The position numbers were made by a program, and so were the translations under genes. The notes beneath the pieces are model-generated. The model had not been told where the DNA came from. It made no database searches and worked only from the letters and a program-made list of their open reading frames with translations. Below are positions 55,254 to 63,803 of a DNA stretch of 64,000 nt, in pieces; position 1 is the stretch's first letter; each line of letters begins with the position of its first letter. Source of the stretch: Pseudoxanthomonas suwonensis 11-1 (GTDB lineage Bacteria > Pseudomonadota > Gammaproteobacteria > Xanthomonadales > Xanthomonadaceae); the NCBI RefSeq assembly GCF_000185965.1, contig NC_014924.1:496001-560000 (forward strand), written 5' to 3'.

Positions 55254-56330
55254 ATGCGCATCGCCCATATCGCCCCCCTGTACGAAGCCGTGCCGCCGCG
55301 CCTGTATGGCGGCACCGAACGCATCGTCGCCTACCTGGCCGACGCCCAGGTAGACCTCGGCCACGAGGTGACGGTGTTCGCCAGCGGCGACAGCCGCACC
55401 CGCGCACGCCTGGTGCCGGCGCGCGGGCAGGCCCTGCGCCTGGATCCGCAGCCGCTGAAGTCCGACGTCGCCGCGCACCTGGCCATGCTGCACGAGGTGC
55501 GGCGCCGCGCCGGCGAGTTCGACGTGCTGCATTTCCACGTCGACCTGCTGCACTTCCCGATGTTCGAGGAGCTGGCCGGGCGCACCCTGACCACCCTGCA
55601 CGGACGCCTGGACCTGGCCGGCCTGGCCGAGGCCTACCGGCTGTGGCCGCGCTACCCGCTGGTGTCGATCTCGGCCCAGCAGCGCCAGCCGCTGCGCTTC
55701 GCCAACTGGATCGGCACCGTGCACCACGGCCTGCCCGCCGACCTGCTGCAGCCGCCGGAGTCGCCGCGTGGCGACTACCTCGCGTTCCTGGGACGGATCT
55801 CCCCGGAGAAGCGCCCGGATCGCGCCATCGACATCGCCGTTCGCGCCGGGGTGCCGCTGCGCATGGCCGCCAAGGTCGACGCCGCCGACGCGGTGTACTT
55901 CCATGACTGCATCGAGCCGATGCTGGACGCGTCGGGCGTGGAGTTCATCGGCGAGATCGACGATGCACGCAAGCCGGGCTTCCTCGGCCACGCCGCCGCG
56001 CTGCTGTTCCCGATCGACTGGCCCGAGCCGTTTGGCCTGGTGATGATCGAGGCCATGGCCTGTGGCACGCCGGTGATCGCCTGGGACAACGGTTCGGTGC
56101 GCGAGGTGGTGGAGGATGGCGTGACCGGCTTCATCGTCGGGTCGATGGACGAGGCGGTGGCGGCGGTCGAGCGCTTGCCGGAACTGGACCGCGCGACGAT
56201 CCGCCGGGTGTTCGAACGCCGCTTCTCGTCCACGGTGATGGCCCGCGGCTACCTCGACCTGTACCGCCGCCTGGTGGCGCCGGAGGCAGGCGCGGCCAAC
56301 GATGGCGACGCGTTCCAGCGCAGGGCCTGA
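55254..56330 (+). CDS. GT4-family glycosyltransferase
   Basis: A 358-residue retaining GT-B glycosyltransferase of family 4 that uses a nucleotide sugar. The N-terminal domain begins MRIAHIAPLYEAVPPRLYGG, with GGTERIV as the acceptor-side loop. The C-terminal domain has the phosphate-binding YLAFLGRISPEKRPDRAI and the EX7E motif EPFGLVMIE, followed by GTPVIAWDNGSVREVVED. The start at 55254 fits the family, with GAGGGT eight bases upstream; a longer frame upstream is unlikely. It ends four bases before the debranching-type gene, so both form an operon. The sugar and acceptor are unknown. Confidence 0.9.
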   Translation: MRIAHIAPLYEAVPPRLYGGTERIVAYLADAQVDLGHEVTVFASGDSRTRARLVPARGQALRLDPQPLKSDVAAHLAMLHEVRRRAGEFDVLHFHVDLLHFPMFEELAGRTLTTLHGRLDLAGLAEAYRLWPRYPLVSISAQQRQPLRFANWIGTVHHGLPADLLQPPESPRGDYLAFLGRISPEKRPDRAIDIAVRAGVPLRMAAKVDAADAVYFHDCIEPMLDASGVEFIGEIDDARKPGFLGHAAALLFPIDWPEPFGLVMIEAMACGTPVIAWDNGSVREVVEDGVTGFIVGSMDEAVAAVERLPELDRATIRRVFERRFSSTVMARGYLDLYRRLVAPEAGAANDGDAFQRRA

Positions 56331-56333
56331 GCC

Positions 56334-58460
56334 ATGCGCATGGCACGCACGCTTCCGGCCAGCCGCCAGCGCGGCTACTCGCTCAAGGACGGCGACAGCT
56401 TCCTGGTGAGCGATGCCTCCGGCGACATCCACGGCGACGAGGTGGCCGACGGCCTGTTCCACGAGGGCACCCGGATCCTGTCGCGGCTGCGGCTGGGCAT
56501 CGACGGCGAGCCGCTGACGCTGCTGGGCGCGGCCACCGCGCACGACCGGGTGGTATTCACCGCGCACCTGACCAACCGCCCGCTGCCGCCGATCGGCGAC
56601 AGCGTGGCGGCGGGCAAGGGCGTGATCCACGTCGAGCGCTCGCGCTTCCTGTGGCAGGGTCGCCTGCACGAGCGCATCGCCTGCTCCAACTACGACCGGG
56701 TGCAGGTGTCGTTGCCGCTGACGATCGAGTTCGGCGCCGATTTCCTCGACATGTTCGAGGTGCGCGGCATGCAGCGTGCGCACCGCGGCAGCTATCCGCA
56801 GGTACTCGCGCAGGCCGATCGCGTGGTCCTGCGCTACGCGGGGCTTGATGGCGTGGAGCGGCGCACGGTGATCGCCTTCTCGCAGGCACCGACGGCACTC
56901 GACGGTGGGATGGCCCGGTTCGACCTGGAGCTGGGTCCGCGCGAGCACGTCACCCTGTACCTGGAAGCGGGGGCGGAGGTCGGGCAGCCCGAAGCCACCC
57001 GCCATCGCCGGTCCATGGCCCAGGCGCGGCGGGCGCTGCACGGGCGCCGGCGCCCCGGTGCACGCCTGCGCGGCGGCGGCCTGCTGTTCGATGCCTGGGT
57101 GGAGCGTTCGCGCACCGATATCGCCCTGCTGGCCAGCGACCTGCCGACCGGTCGCTACCCGTACGCCGGCATCCCCTGGTTCTCCACGCCGTTCGGACGC
57201 GACGCGATCATCACCGCGCTGCAGATGCTGTGGCTGGATCCGGGGCTGGCGCGCGGCGTGCTTGCCTACCTGGCCGAGCGCCAGGCCGCGGAGGATTCCA
57301 GCTTCCGCGATTCGGCGCCCGGCAAGATCATGCACGAGACCCGCAAGGGCGAGATGGCGGCGCTGGGCGAGATCCCGTTCGGCCTCTACTACGGCGGCGT
57401 CGATACCACCCCGCTGTTCCTGGTGCTGGCCGGGCGCTACTTCCGCCGCACCGGCGACCGCGCCTTCATCGACCAGCTGTGGCCGGCGCTGCAGCGTGCG
57501 GCCGGCTGGATCGAGCGCAGCTGCGATGCCGACCCGGACGGCCTGCTGGCATACGCGCGCGGGGAGGCCAGCGGCCTGTCCAACCAGGGCTGGAAGGACA
57601 GCGGCGACTCGGTGTTCCATGCGGATGGCAGCCTGCCGGAAGGCCCGATCGCCCTGGTCGAAGTGCAGGGCTACGCCTGGGAAGCGCTGCGGACGATGGC
57701 GTCGCTGGCGCGCGAGCGCGGCGACATGATCGCCGCCGCCGGATGGGCGGCGCGGGCGGATCGCCTGCGCGCCACCGTGGAGGCACGCTTCTGGGACGAG
57801 GACCTGGACTTCTACGCGCTGGCCCGCGATGGCGCCGGGCGCATGTGCCGGGTGCTGGCCTCCAATCCGGGCCACCTGCTGTACGTCGGCCTGCCGGCGC
57901 CCGAACGCGCGCAGAGGGTGGTCGCGCAGCTGGCTTCGCCGCGCTTCGACAACGGTTGGGGCGTGCGCACCCTGGCCAGCGACCAGCCGCGCTACAACCC
58001 GATGTCCTACCACAACGGATCGGTATGGCCGCACGACGTGGCCCTGTGCGCGGCAGGCATGGCCCGCTATGGTGCACGCCGCCAGGCCGCGCGGCTGCTG
58101 GGCGAGGTGTTCGAGGCGGCGACCCATTTCGACATGCGCCTGCCCGAGCTGTTCTGCGGTTTCCCGCGCAGCGCGGGCGAACCACCGATCGCCTATCCGG
58201 TGGCGTGCACGCCGCAGGCCTGGGCGGCCGGTTCGGTGTTCATGCTGCTGCAGGCCTGCCTGGGCCTGGAGATCGATGCACCGGCGCGGGAGGTGGTGAT
58301 CACGCATCCTCAGTTGCCGCCGGGCGTGGACGGCTTGCGGGTGGAATCCCTGGATGTCGGCGATACCCGCATGGACCTGGCCTTCCAGCGCATCGGCGGA
58401 CGCGTGGTGGCCGCGCGTGCGTTCGGGTCAGAAGGCGTACGGGTAACGGTACGAATGTGA
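56334..58460 (+). CDS. Amylo-alpha-1,6-glucosidase/glycogen debranching-type enzyme
   Basis: A 708-residue protein of the bacterial debranching-like group. The N-terminal 250 residues form the GDE_N-type beta domain (SFLVSDASGDIHGDEVADGLFHEGTRIL in two blocks, LPLTIEFGADFLDMFEVRG). The C-terminal (alpha/alpha)6 barrel has PWFSTPFGRDAIITALQMLW, NQGWKDSGDSVFHADG, GYAWEALRTM, YHNGSVWPHDVAL and the late FCGFPRS. Such enzymes hydrolyse alpha-1,6 or similar glucosidic links in glycogen-like polymers or oligosaccharides; no signal peptide is seen, so it acts in the cytosol. It is the second gene after the glycosyltransferase, which suggests build-up and trimming of one glucan. It is convergent with the cdsA-like gene. 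Confidence 0.88.
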   Translation: MRMARTLPASRQRGYSLKDGDSFLVSDASGDIHGDEVADGLFHEGTRILSRLRLGIDGEPLTLLGAATAHDRVVFTAHLTNRPLPPIGDSVAAGKGVIHVERSRFLWQGRLHERIACSNYDRVQVSLPLTIEFGADFLDMFEVRGMQRAHRGSYPQVLAQADRVVLRYAGLDGVERRTVIAFSQAPTALDGGMARFDLELGPREHVTLYLEAGAEVGQPEATRHRRSMAQARRALHGRRRPGARLRGGGLLFDAWVERSRTDIALLASDLPTGRYPYAGIPWFSTPFGRDAIITALQMLWLDPGLARGVLAYLAERQAAEDSSFRDSAPGKIMHETRKGEMAALGEIPFGLYYGGVDTTPLFLVLAGRYFRRTGDRAFIDQLWPALQRAAGWIERSCDADPDGLLAYARGEASGLSNQGWKDSGDSVFHADGSLPEGPIALVEVQGYAWEALRTMASLARERGDMIAAAGWAARADRLRATVEARFWDEDLDFYALARDGAGRMCRVLASNPGHLLYVGLPAPERAQRVVAQLASPRFDNGWGVRTLASDQPRYNPMSYHNGSVWPHDVALCAAGMARYGARRQAARLLGEVFEAATHFDMRLPELFCGFPRSAGEPPIAYPVACTPQAWAAGSVFMLLQACLGLEIDAPAREVVITHPQLPPGVDGLRVESLDVGDTRMDLAFQRIGGRVVAARAFGSEGVRVTVRM

Positions 58461-58478
58461 GTCCGCCCCGCCGCAGCC

Positions 58479-59450
58479 CTACTGGAAACCGTAGCGCACC
58501 ACGTGGAAGAAAACGGGGGCGGCGAACACCACCGAGTCGAGGCGGTCGAGCACGCCGCCATGGCCCTCGATCATCTCGCCCCAGTCCTTGGCGCCAAGGC
58601 TGCGCTTGACCGCCGACAGCGCCAGCCCACCGAGGAAGCCGCACAGCACGATCAGCGCCGAAAGCCCCGCCGACTGCAGCGGCGAGAACGGCGTCGCCCA
58701 CCACAGCGCCGCGCCGACCGCGGTCGCCGCCAGGCCGCCACCGACCAGGCCCTCCACGGTCTTGGATGGGCTGACCTGCGGCGCCAGCAGGGTGCGTCCG
58801 AACAGCTTGCCGAATACGTACTGCAGCACGTCCGACAGCTGCACCACCAGCAGCAGGTAGAACAGCAGCAGCAGGTTCTGGCCTTCGTAACCGGGGATCT
58901 TCAGCAGCATCAGCGCGGGGGCGTGGCTGAGGCAGTACACCGTCAGCATCAGGCCCCATTGCACCTTGGTGGTGCGCTCGAGGAAGCCGGTGGTGTCGCC
59001 CTGCAGCGCGGCCACTGCCGGCAACAGCAGGAAGCCGTACACCGGGATGCACATGACGAACAGGCCGTACCACTCGATCCCGATCAGGAAGTACTGCAGC
59101 GGGATGGCGATGTAGAAGCACAGGCACAGCGACAGGTGGTCGCCGCGCCGGGTCGGGGTGAGGGTGAGGAACTCGCGCAGGGCCAGGAACGAAAGCAGGC
59201 CGTACAGCACCAGGGTGGCGATCTTGCCGGCGAGGAAGCACACCAGCAGCACCGCGGCCATCACCCACCAGGCGCGGATGCGGGCGTTGAGGTTCTCCAC
59301 CACCGGTCCCGGACGGCTGCGCGCCAGCAGCGTGCCGATGAGCGTGGCCAGCACCAGCAGTCCGATCACGCCGCCGATCAGCCACCAGAAGCGCTGCGGC
59401 GCCAGGGCCAGGGCGCTGCGCAGGAAGCCGTTGAGGTCGAGGGTATCCAT
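58479..59450 (-). CDS. CdsA-like phosphatidate cytidylyltransferase
   Basis: A 323-residue inner-membrane protein with about eight helices that should make CDP-diacylglycerol, or a similar CDP-lipid, from phosphatidate and CTP. The CdsA signature is complete near the C-terminus: SAVKRSLGAKDWGEMIEGHG and GGVLDRLDS. A second block QVSPSKTVEG is the substrate loop. The gene is the last of a minus-strand run: the CDP-alcohol transferase gene, the acyltransferase gene, then this gene 15 bases after the acyltransferase stop. It may be a paralogue of the housekeeping cdsA; the housekeeping copy is not in this window. Confidence 0.9.
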   Translation of the reverse strand: MDTLDLNGFLRSALALAPQRFWWLIGGVIGLLVLATLIGTLLARSRPGPVVENLNARIRAWWVMAAVLLVCFLAGKIATLVLYGLLSFLALREFLTLTPTRRGDHLSLCLCFYIAIPLQYFLIGIEWYGLFVMCIPVYGFLLLPAVAALQGDTTGFLERTTKVQWGLMLTVYCLSHAPALMLLKIPGYEGQNLLLLFYLLLVVQLSDVLQYVFGKLFGRTLLAPQVSPSKTVEGLVGGGLAATAVGAALWWATPFSPLQSAGLSALIVLCGFLGGLALSAVKRSLGAKDWGEMIEGHGGVLDRLDSVVFAAPVFFHVVRYGFQ

Positions 59451-59465
59451 GGCGGTCGTGTGTCC

Positions 59466-60077
59466 CTACCAGGTGGTCGCCGGTGCCAGCGCGCGCACCG
59501 CTTCGCGCGCGCGTTCCAGGTAGCCGGCCTTGTCCTCGCCCGGCAGCAGCGGCAGCGGCGCGCCGAAGCGCACGGTGCAGATCAGCGGCACCGGCAGCAG
59601 GCTGCCCTTGGGCATGCTGCGGCGGGCGTTGTCGAGGTACACGGCCACCGGTTCCACCTGGGGGTATTGCGCGGCCAGGTGGTAGAGGCCGGCGCGGAAG
59701 GGCAGCAGTTCAAGCTCCGCATTGCGCGTGCCTTCGGGGAACAGGATCAGCGAGTCGCCGCGCTCAAGCGCCTCGCGCAGCGGCGCCAGCGGATCGGCGC
59801 CGGGCTGCTCGCGGTTGCGGTCGATCAGCACCGCATTGAGTCCGCGGCCGGCGACCAGGCGGCGCAGCGCGCCCTTGCCCCAGTAGTCGCGCGCGGCCAC
59901 GGGGCGGGTCTGCCGGCGCAGCGCGGGTGGCAGGGCCGACCACAGCGCCACCGTGTCCAGGTGGCTGGCGTGGTTGGCGAAGTAGATGCGCTGCCGCGGT
60001 TCGGGAGCGCAGCCGATCCAGCGCGGATACGCACCGACCAGCGCCTTGCTGGCGGCGACGAGGAGGGCGTCGATCAC
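59466..60077 (-). CDS. PlsC-like lysophospholipid acyltransferase
   Basis: A 203-residue acyltransferase of the 1-acylglycerol-3-phosphate family. The HX4D motif is NHASHLDTV; the glycerophosphate-binding LFPEGTRNAELELLPF is present; a hydrophobic N-terminus (LLVAASKALVGAYPRW) may associate with the membrane. It is shorter than typical PlsC (about 240). It starts with GTG, in a four-base overlap (GTGA) with the stop of the CDP-alcohol transferase gene, a classic coupling. The acceptor lipid is unknown. Confidence 0.85.
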   Translation of the reverse strand: MIDALLVAASKALVGAYPRWIGCAPEPRQRIYFANHASHLDTVALWSALPPALRRQTRPVAARDYWGKGALRRLVAGRGLNAVLIDRNREQPGADPLAPLREALERGDSLILFPEGTRNAELELLPFRAGLYHLAAQYPQVEPVAVYLDNARRSMPKGSLLPVPLICTVRFGAPLPLLPGEDKAGYLERAREAVRALAPATTW

Positions 60078-60703
60078 GGGGCGCGTCCGCGCAGCGCTAT
60101 GGCGATCGCACGCGTGCGGGTGATGCAGGTGGCCAGCGAGCCCAGCGCGATCACCATCGCCGCCACCTCGAGCATCCGCGCGGCAAACGGCCACCATGGC
60201 GATGGCGCCGCAAGCACGCAGCCCGCGGTCATGGCGAACATCCGCTGCTGCTTGGCCATCGGCCCGCGGAAGTCGTGGCCCAGGCCAAGGCCGGCGCCGG
60301 TCTGGCGGATGTAGGCGGTGAGCGCCGCCAGCAGGGCACCGCACCAGCCCAGCCAGGGCTGGCCGGCCGCGTAGCCGAGGGCGACGATCAGTAGCGAGTC
60401 GGCAACGCGGTCGGGAAACTCGTTGTACAGGGCGCCGGTCGCTGTCTGCTTGCCGCCCTCGATAGCGACCATGCCATCGAACAGGTTGCACAGCAGGCGC
60501 AGCTGGATGCCCAGTGCGGCGAGCAGCGGGCCAGCGGGGGCAGGCAACAGCAGCAGGGCGGCCGCGCCGGCGGCGGCGAACAGCACGCTGGCCACCGAGA
60601 TCTGGTTGGGGGTGATGGAGGAGCGGGCGAGGGCGGCAGCGATGGCCCGCGCCCAGCCGGTGTTCCTTGAGGCCAGTGGCCTGCGATCGTCGTCCTGACT
60701 CAT
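60074..60703 (-). CDS. CDP-alcohol phosphatidyltransferase family protein with a variant motif
   Basis: A 209-residue inner-membrane enzyme with about six helices that transfers a phospho-alcohol group from a CDP-alcohol. The family motif DGxxAR-x8-Gx3D-x3D is changed: the stretch reads DGMVAI, then eight residues, then GALYN and EFPDRVAD. The Arg is Ile and the first Asp of the second half is Asn. The remaining Asp residues (the first DG Asp and the late Asp pair) are kept, so a metal site may still form. It is the first gene of a three-gene run with the acyltransferase and the CdsA-like gene. The product may be an unusual phospholipid; this is inference from the gene set. Confidence 0.82.
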   Translation of the reverse strand: MSQDDDRRPLASRNTGWARAIAAALARSSITPNQISVASVLFAAAGAAALLLLPAPAGPLLAALGIQLRLLCNLFDGMVAIEGGKQTATGALYNEFPDRVADSLLIVALGYAAGQPWLGWCGALLAALTAYIRQTGAGLGLGHDFRGPMAKQQRMFAMTAGCVLAAPSPWWPFAARMLEVAAMVIALGSLATCITRTRAIAIALRGRAP

Positions 60704-60797
60704 GCGTCGATCCTAGCGCAGGGGAATGGTTGCAGCAGCCGCCGGTCGTCGGCGGAGCAGGCGGCAGGTGGCCGGTGCCTCCGGCGAGGAGGCAAAA

Positions 60798-60823
60798 GAA
60801 AGGCCGCCCGGAGGCGGCCTTTC
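60798..60823 (-). terminator. metK terminator
   Basis: An 11-bp stem (GAAAGGCCGCC, loop, GGCGGCCTTTC) followed on the minus strand by TTTTGCC, with a T-rich run across the stem end. It lies 21 bases downstream of the metK stop and is also a barrier for the convergent DNA on the other side. Confidence 0.85.
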
Positions 60824-60843
60824 GATACGGCTTGCAGCGAGGC

Positions 60844-62061
60844 TTACTTGAGCTTCGCGTCGGCGCGCAGCGCCTCGGCGCGGTCCGTCTTCTCCCAGGA
60901 GAAGGCGGTGGCGACCTGCTTCTTGCCGGCACCGTCGGTGTAGCTCAGCTCGAACGGCTTGCGGCCGAAGTGGCCGTAGGCGGCGGTGGCCTGGTAGACC
61001 GGGTGCACCAGGTCCAGCATCTTGATGATGCCGTACGGGCGCAGGTCGAAGTGCTTGCGGATCAGCTTCTCGATCTGCGCGTCCGGGATGCGGCCGGTGC
61101 CGAAGGTGGTCACCGAGATCGAAGTCGGCTCGGCCACGCCGATGGCGTAGGAGACCTGCACCTCGCACCTGTCGGCCAGGCCGGCGGCGACCACGTTCTT
61201 GGCCACGTAGCGGGCGGCGTAGGCGGCCGAACGGTCGACCTTGGAGGGATCCTTGCCCGAGAACGCGCCACCGCCGTGGCGGGCCATGCCGCCGTAGCTG
61301 TCGACGATGATCTTGCGGCCGGTCAGGCCGCAGTCGCCCACCGGGCCGCCGATCACGAAGATGCCGGTTGGGTTGATGTGGACCTTCTTCTTCGGCAGCG
61401 ACTCCAGCCACTTCTTCGGCAGCACCGGCTTGAGGATGTGCTCGTACACGCCCTCGACCAGGTCCTTCTGCTTCACGCCCGGGTCGTGCTGGGTGGACAG
61501 CACCACGGCGTCCAGGCCAACGACCTTGTTGCCGTCATAGCGCAGGGTGACCTGGCTCTTGGCGTCCGGGCGCAGCCACGGCAGCTGGGAGTTGCGCTTC
61601 TTGCGGATCCTGGCCTGCTGCTCGACCAGGCGGTGCGAGTAATAGATCGGCGCCGGCATGAACTCCGGCGCCTCGTTGCAGGCGTAGCCGAACATCAGGC
61701 CCTGGTCGCCAGCGCCCTGTTCCTCCGGCTTCTTGCGGTCCACGCCGGCGGCGATGTCCGGGGACTGCTTGCCGAGCATGTTGATGATGGCGCAGGTGTG
61801 GCCGTCGAAGCCGACGTCGGAGTTGTTGTAGCCGATGTCGTTGATGACCTTGCGGGCCAGGCCTTCGATGTCCACCCAGGCGCTGGTGGTCACTTCGCCG
61901 GCGACGATGGCGGCGCCGGTCTTCACCAGGGTCTCGCAAGCCACGCGGGCGCGCTTGTCCTGCGCCAGGATGGCGTCGAGGACCGCATCGGAGATCTGGT
62001 CGGCGATCTTGTCCGGATGGCCCTCGGAGACCGATTCGGAGGTGAAGAGATAGCTGGACAT
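60844..62061 (-). CDS. metK: S-adenosylmethionine synthetase
   Basis: A 405-residue enzyme that makes SAM from methionine and ATP. The N-terminal [20 protein letters not shown], the methionine/ATP loop [15 protein letters not shown], the P-loop-like [16 protein letters not shown], and the C-terminal [13 protein letters not shown] are conserved. The length is slightly above the usual 380-390 because of a C-terminal extension and an internal insert ([15 protein letters not shown]). The start at 62061 (MSSYLF) is at the family N-terminus; a longer frame to 62223 overlaps the divergent gene. No SAM riboswitch is recognisable in the leader, which has a possible -10 TATCAT. Confidence 0.96.
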   Translation of the reverse strand: MSSYLFTSESVSEGHPDKIADQISDAVLDAILAQDKRARVACETLVKTGAAIVAGEVTTSAWVDIEGLARKVINDIGYNNSDVGFDGHTCAIINMLGKQSPDIAAGVDRKKPEEQGAGDQGLMFGYACNEAPEFMPAPIYYSHRLVEQQARIRKKRNSQLPWLRPDAKSQVTLRYDGNKVVGLDAVVLSTQHDPGVKQKDLVEGVYEHILKPVLPKKWLESLPKKKVHINPTGIFVIGGPVGDCGLTGRKIIVDSYGGMARHGGGAFSGKDPSKVDRSAAYAARYVAKNVVAAGLADRCEVQVSYAIGVAEPTSISVTTFGTGRIPDAQIEKLIRKHFDLRPYGIIKMLDLVHPVYQATAAYGHFGRKPFELSYTDGAGKKQVATAFSWEKTDRAEALRADAKLK

Positions 62062-62213
62062 CGGGCTATATCCCTGTATTCGGATGAAAAGATGGCCGCG
62101 CATGATACACGCGTGGGGCCCGCGGTGCATTCTGCTCCGCACGGGGTTGGGAACCGTTAAAGGAAACGGGCGGCCCGCGCCTCGGCGTGAAGGCCGGCTG
62201 CTAGCATCCGGGC

Positions 62214-63251
62214 ATGGATTCACTGACCCAGATCGTCCTCGGTGGCGCGCTTGCCGCCGCCATCGCCCCCGCCCGCCACCGCCGCGCCGCCCTGCTGGCC
62301 GGCGCCGGACTGGGCACCCTTCCGGACCTGGACTCCCTGCCGATCAGGCTGGCTACCGCCGACCCGGTGCTGCTGATGACCGTGCACCGCAGCTTCAGCC
62401 ACTCCCTGTTCGTGCTGCCGCTGGTCGGCTGGCTGCTGTGGTGGCTGTTCCTGCGTCATGGCCGCGGGCGGGTGGCGGAGTCGCCGCGGCGCTGGTTCTG
62501 GGCGATCCAGCTGGCCCTGGTCACGCATCCGCTGCTGGACGCGTTCACCGTCTACGGCACCCAGCTGTGGTGGCCGCTGCCGGTGGCGCCGACGATGTGG
62601 TCCAGCGTTTTCATCATCGATCCGCTGTACACGGTCTGGTTGCTCGCCGCCTGCGTGGTGGCCTGGTTCGCCCGGGCACGCCCGCTTGCCCAGCGCGCCC
62701 TGCTGGCGGGGCTGGTGCTGAGCAGCGCCTACCTGGGCTGGTCGCTGGTGGCCAAGGCCATGGTCGACCGCCAGGCCGAACGCACCCTGGCGGCGATGGG
62801 CCTGGGCGATGCGCCGCGGTTCTCGGTGCCGATGCCGTTCAACACCCTGCTGTGGCGGGTGGTGGCGATGACGCCCGGCGGCTTCGTCGAAGGCGAGTAC
62901 TCGCTGGTGGCCGACACCGGCGCGATCGCGTTCCGTGGCTACCCGTCCAACACCCAGGCACTGGGCGAGGCCGCCGGTATCCCGGCGGTGCAGCGCCTGG
63001 CCTGGTTCAACCACGGCTTCATGAAGGCGCGCGAGCGCGATGGCCGGCTCGAACTCTCCGACCTGCGCATGGGCTCGGAGCCGGACTACACCTTCGTGTT
63101 CGCGGTGGCCGAGCGCGATGCGGAGGGCCGCTGGCAGCCGATCCCGCCACGACAGCTGCGCCTGCCCTGGGAAGCGCGCCGGCGGCTGGGGCCGATGTGG
63201 CGGCGGATCTGGGAAGCCCCGCCGACCGGCCCCGCCCCGCCCGGTGACTGA
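62214..63251 (+). CDS. YdjM-like (LexA-binding, inner-membrane metal-dependent hydrolase) family protein
   Basis: A 345-residue inner-membrane protein of the YdjM/DUF457 family. The N-terminus is [19 protein letters not shown]; conserved His and Asp residues follow in [25 protein letters not shown] and [17 protein letters not shown], consistent with a metal site at the membrane face. At least four helices cover residues 1-185; the C-terminal 150 residues form a soluble domain. The reaction is unknown. It is divergent from metK (152-bp shared region). Confidence 0.85.
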   Translation: MDSLTQIVLGGALAAAIAPARHRRAALLAGAGLGTLPDLDSLPIRLATADPVLLMTVHRSFSHSLFVLPLVGWLLWWLFLRHGRGRVAESPRRWFWAIQLALVTHPLLDAFTVYGTQLWWPLPVAPTMWSSVFIIDPLYTVWLLAACVVAWFARARPLAQRALLAGLVLSSAYLGWSLVAKAMVDRQAERTLAAMGLGDAPRFSVPMPFNTLLWRVVAMTPGGFVEGEYSLVADTGAIAFRGYPSNTQALGEAAGIPAVQRLAWFNHGFMKARERDGRLELSDLRMGSEPDYTFVFAVAERDAEGRWQPIPPRQLRLPWEARRRLGPMWRRIWEAPPTGPAPPGD

Positions 63252-63290
63252 GCGCGACGGCGTCCATCGGCGCGCGACCGCACGTACGCG

Positions 63291-63617
63291 TCAGCCTTCC
63301 AGTCGCACCCTTTCGCGCACCGGTGGGCCCACGCGCGTGGCGCTGGCATACCCCTGCTGCAACTGCAGCGCGGCAGCGACATCGCCACGCTGCAGCCGCT
63401 CGTATGCGGCGTCGCCCATCGCATCGCGCAACTGCCGCTCGATGCGGTCGTAGACGATGCGGTACTCGGCATACGGCGTGCGTGCGCCGGCGATCATGCG
63501 GATGTGGCGTCCGCTGACGCCGGTCTCCTGCGACAGCGCGTCGACGGAGGTGTTCGCGGCGAAGGCGGTGGGAAGGGCGGCCATTGCGACCGCGAAGAGC
63601 GCGATGCGTGCAGACAT
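63291..63617 (-). CDS. Small secreted protein of unknown function
   Basis: A 108-residue protein with a signal peptide (residues 1-20, MSARIALFAVAMAALPTAFA). The mature part is helical and charged: VDALSQETGVSGRHIRMIAG, then YAEYRIVYDRIERQLRDAMG and DAAYERLQRGDVAAALQLQQ. I recognise no domain. GGAGG five bases upstream of the ATG supports the gene. It is convergent with the YdjM-like gene. Confidence 0.75.
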   Translation of the reverse strand: MSARIALFAVAMAALPTAFAANTSVDALSQETGVSGRHIRMIAGARTPYAEYRIVYDRIERQLRDAMGDAAYERLQRGDVAAALQLQQGYASATRVGPPVRERVRLEG

Positions 63618-63668
63618 GACAGCCTCCGGGGCTGGGCCCGAAAGGGAAGCCGCGGGCGGACCCGCGTA

Positions 63669-63686
63669 CCGGAGCGGGGGCTCCGG
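63669..63686. other. Hairpin in the spacer before dusB
   Basis: CCGGAGC, loop GGGG, and GCTCCGG form a 7-bp stem. A second weaker stem (ACCGTTC/GGACGGT, 63749-63769) lies nearer the dusB stop and could be its terminator. Neither has a T-run. Confidence 0.35.
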
Positions 63687-63803
63687 TGGCCGCAGCGTCG
63701 CGCCGGCAACGGCGTGGCCACAGTGCCGGATTGCACCCTGCCATTGGTACCGTTCAAGCGATGGACGGTTAAATGAAGCAACCAGTCCGCAACGATCGGG
63801 AAC

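Noticed and set aside
62062-62213. SAM riboswitch upstream of metK
   Set aside because: No SAM-I, SAM-II or SAM/SAH core could be found; the leader from the likely -10 to the ATG is only about 40 bases.
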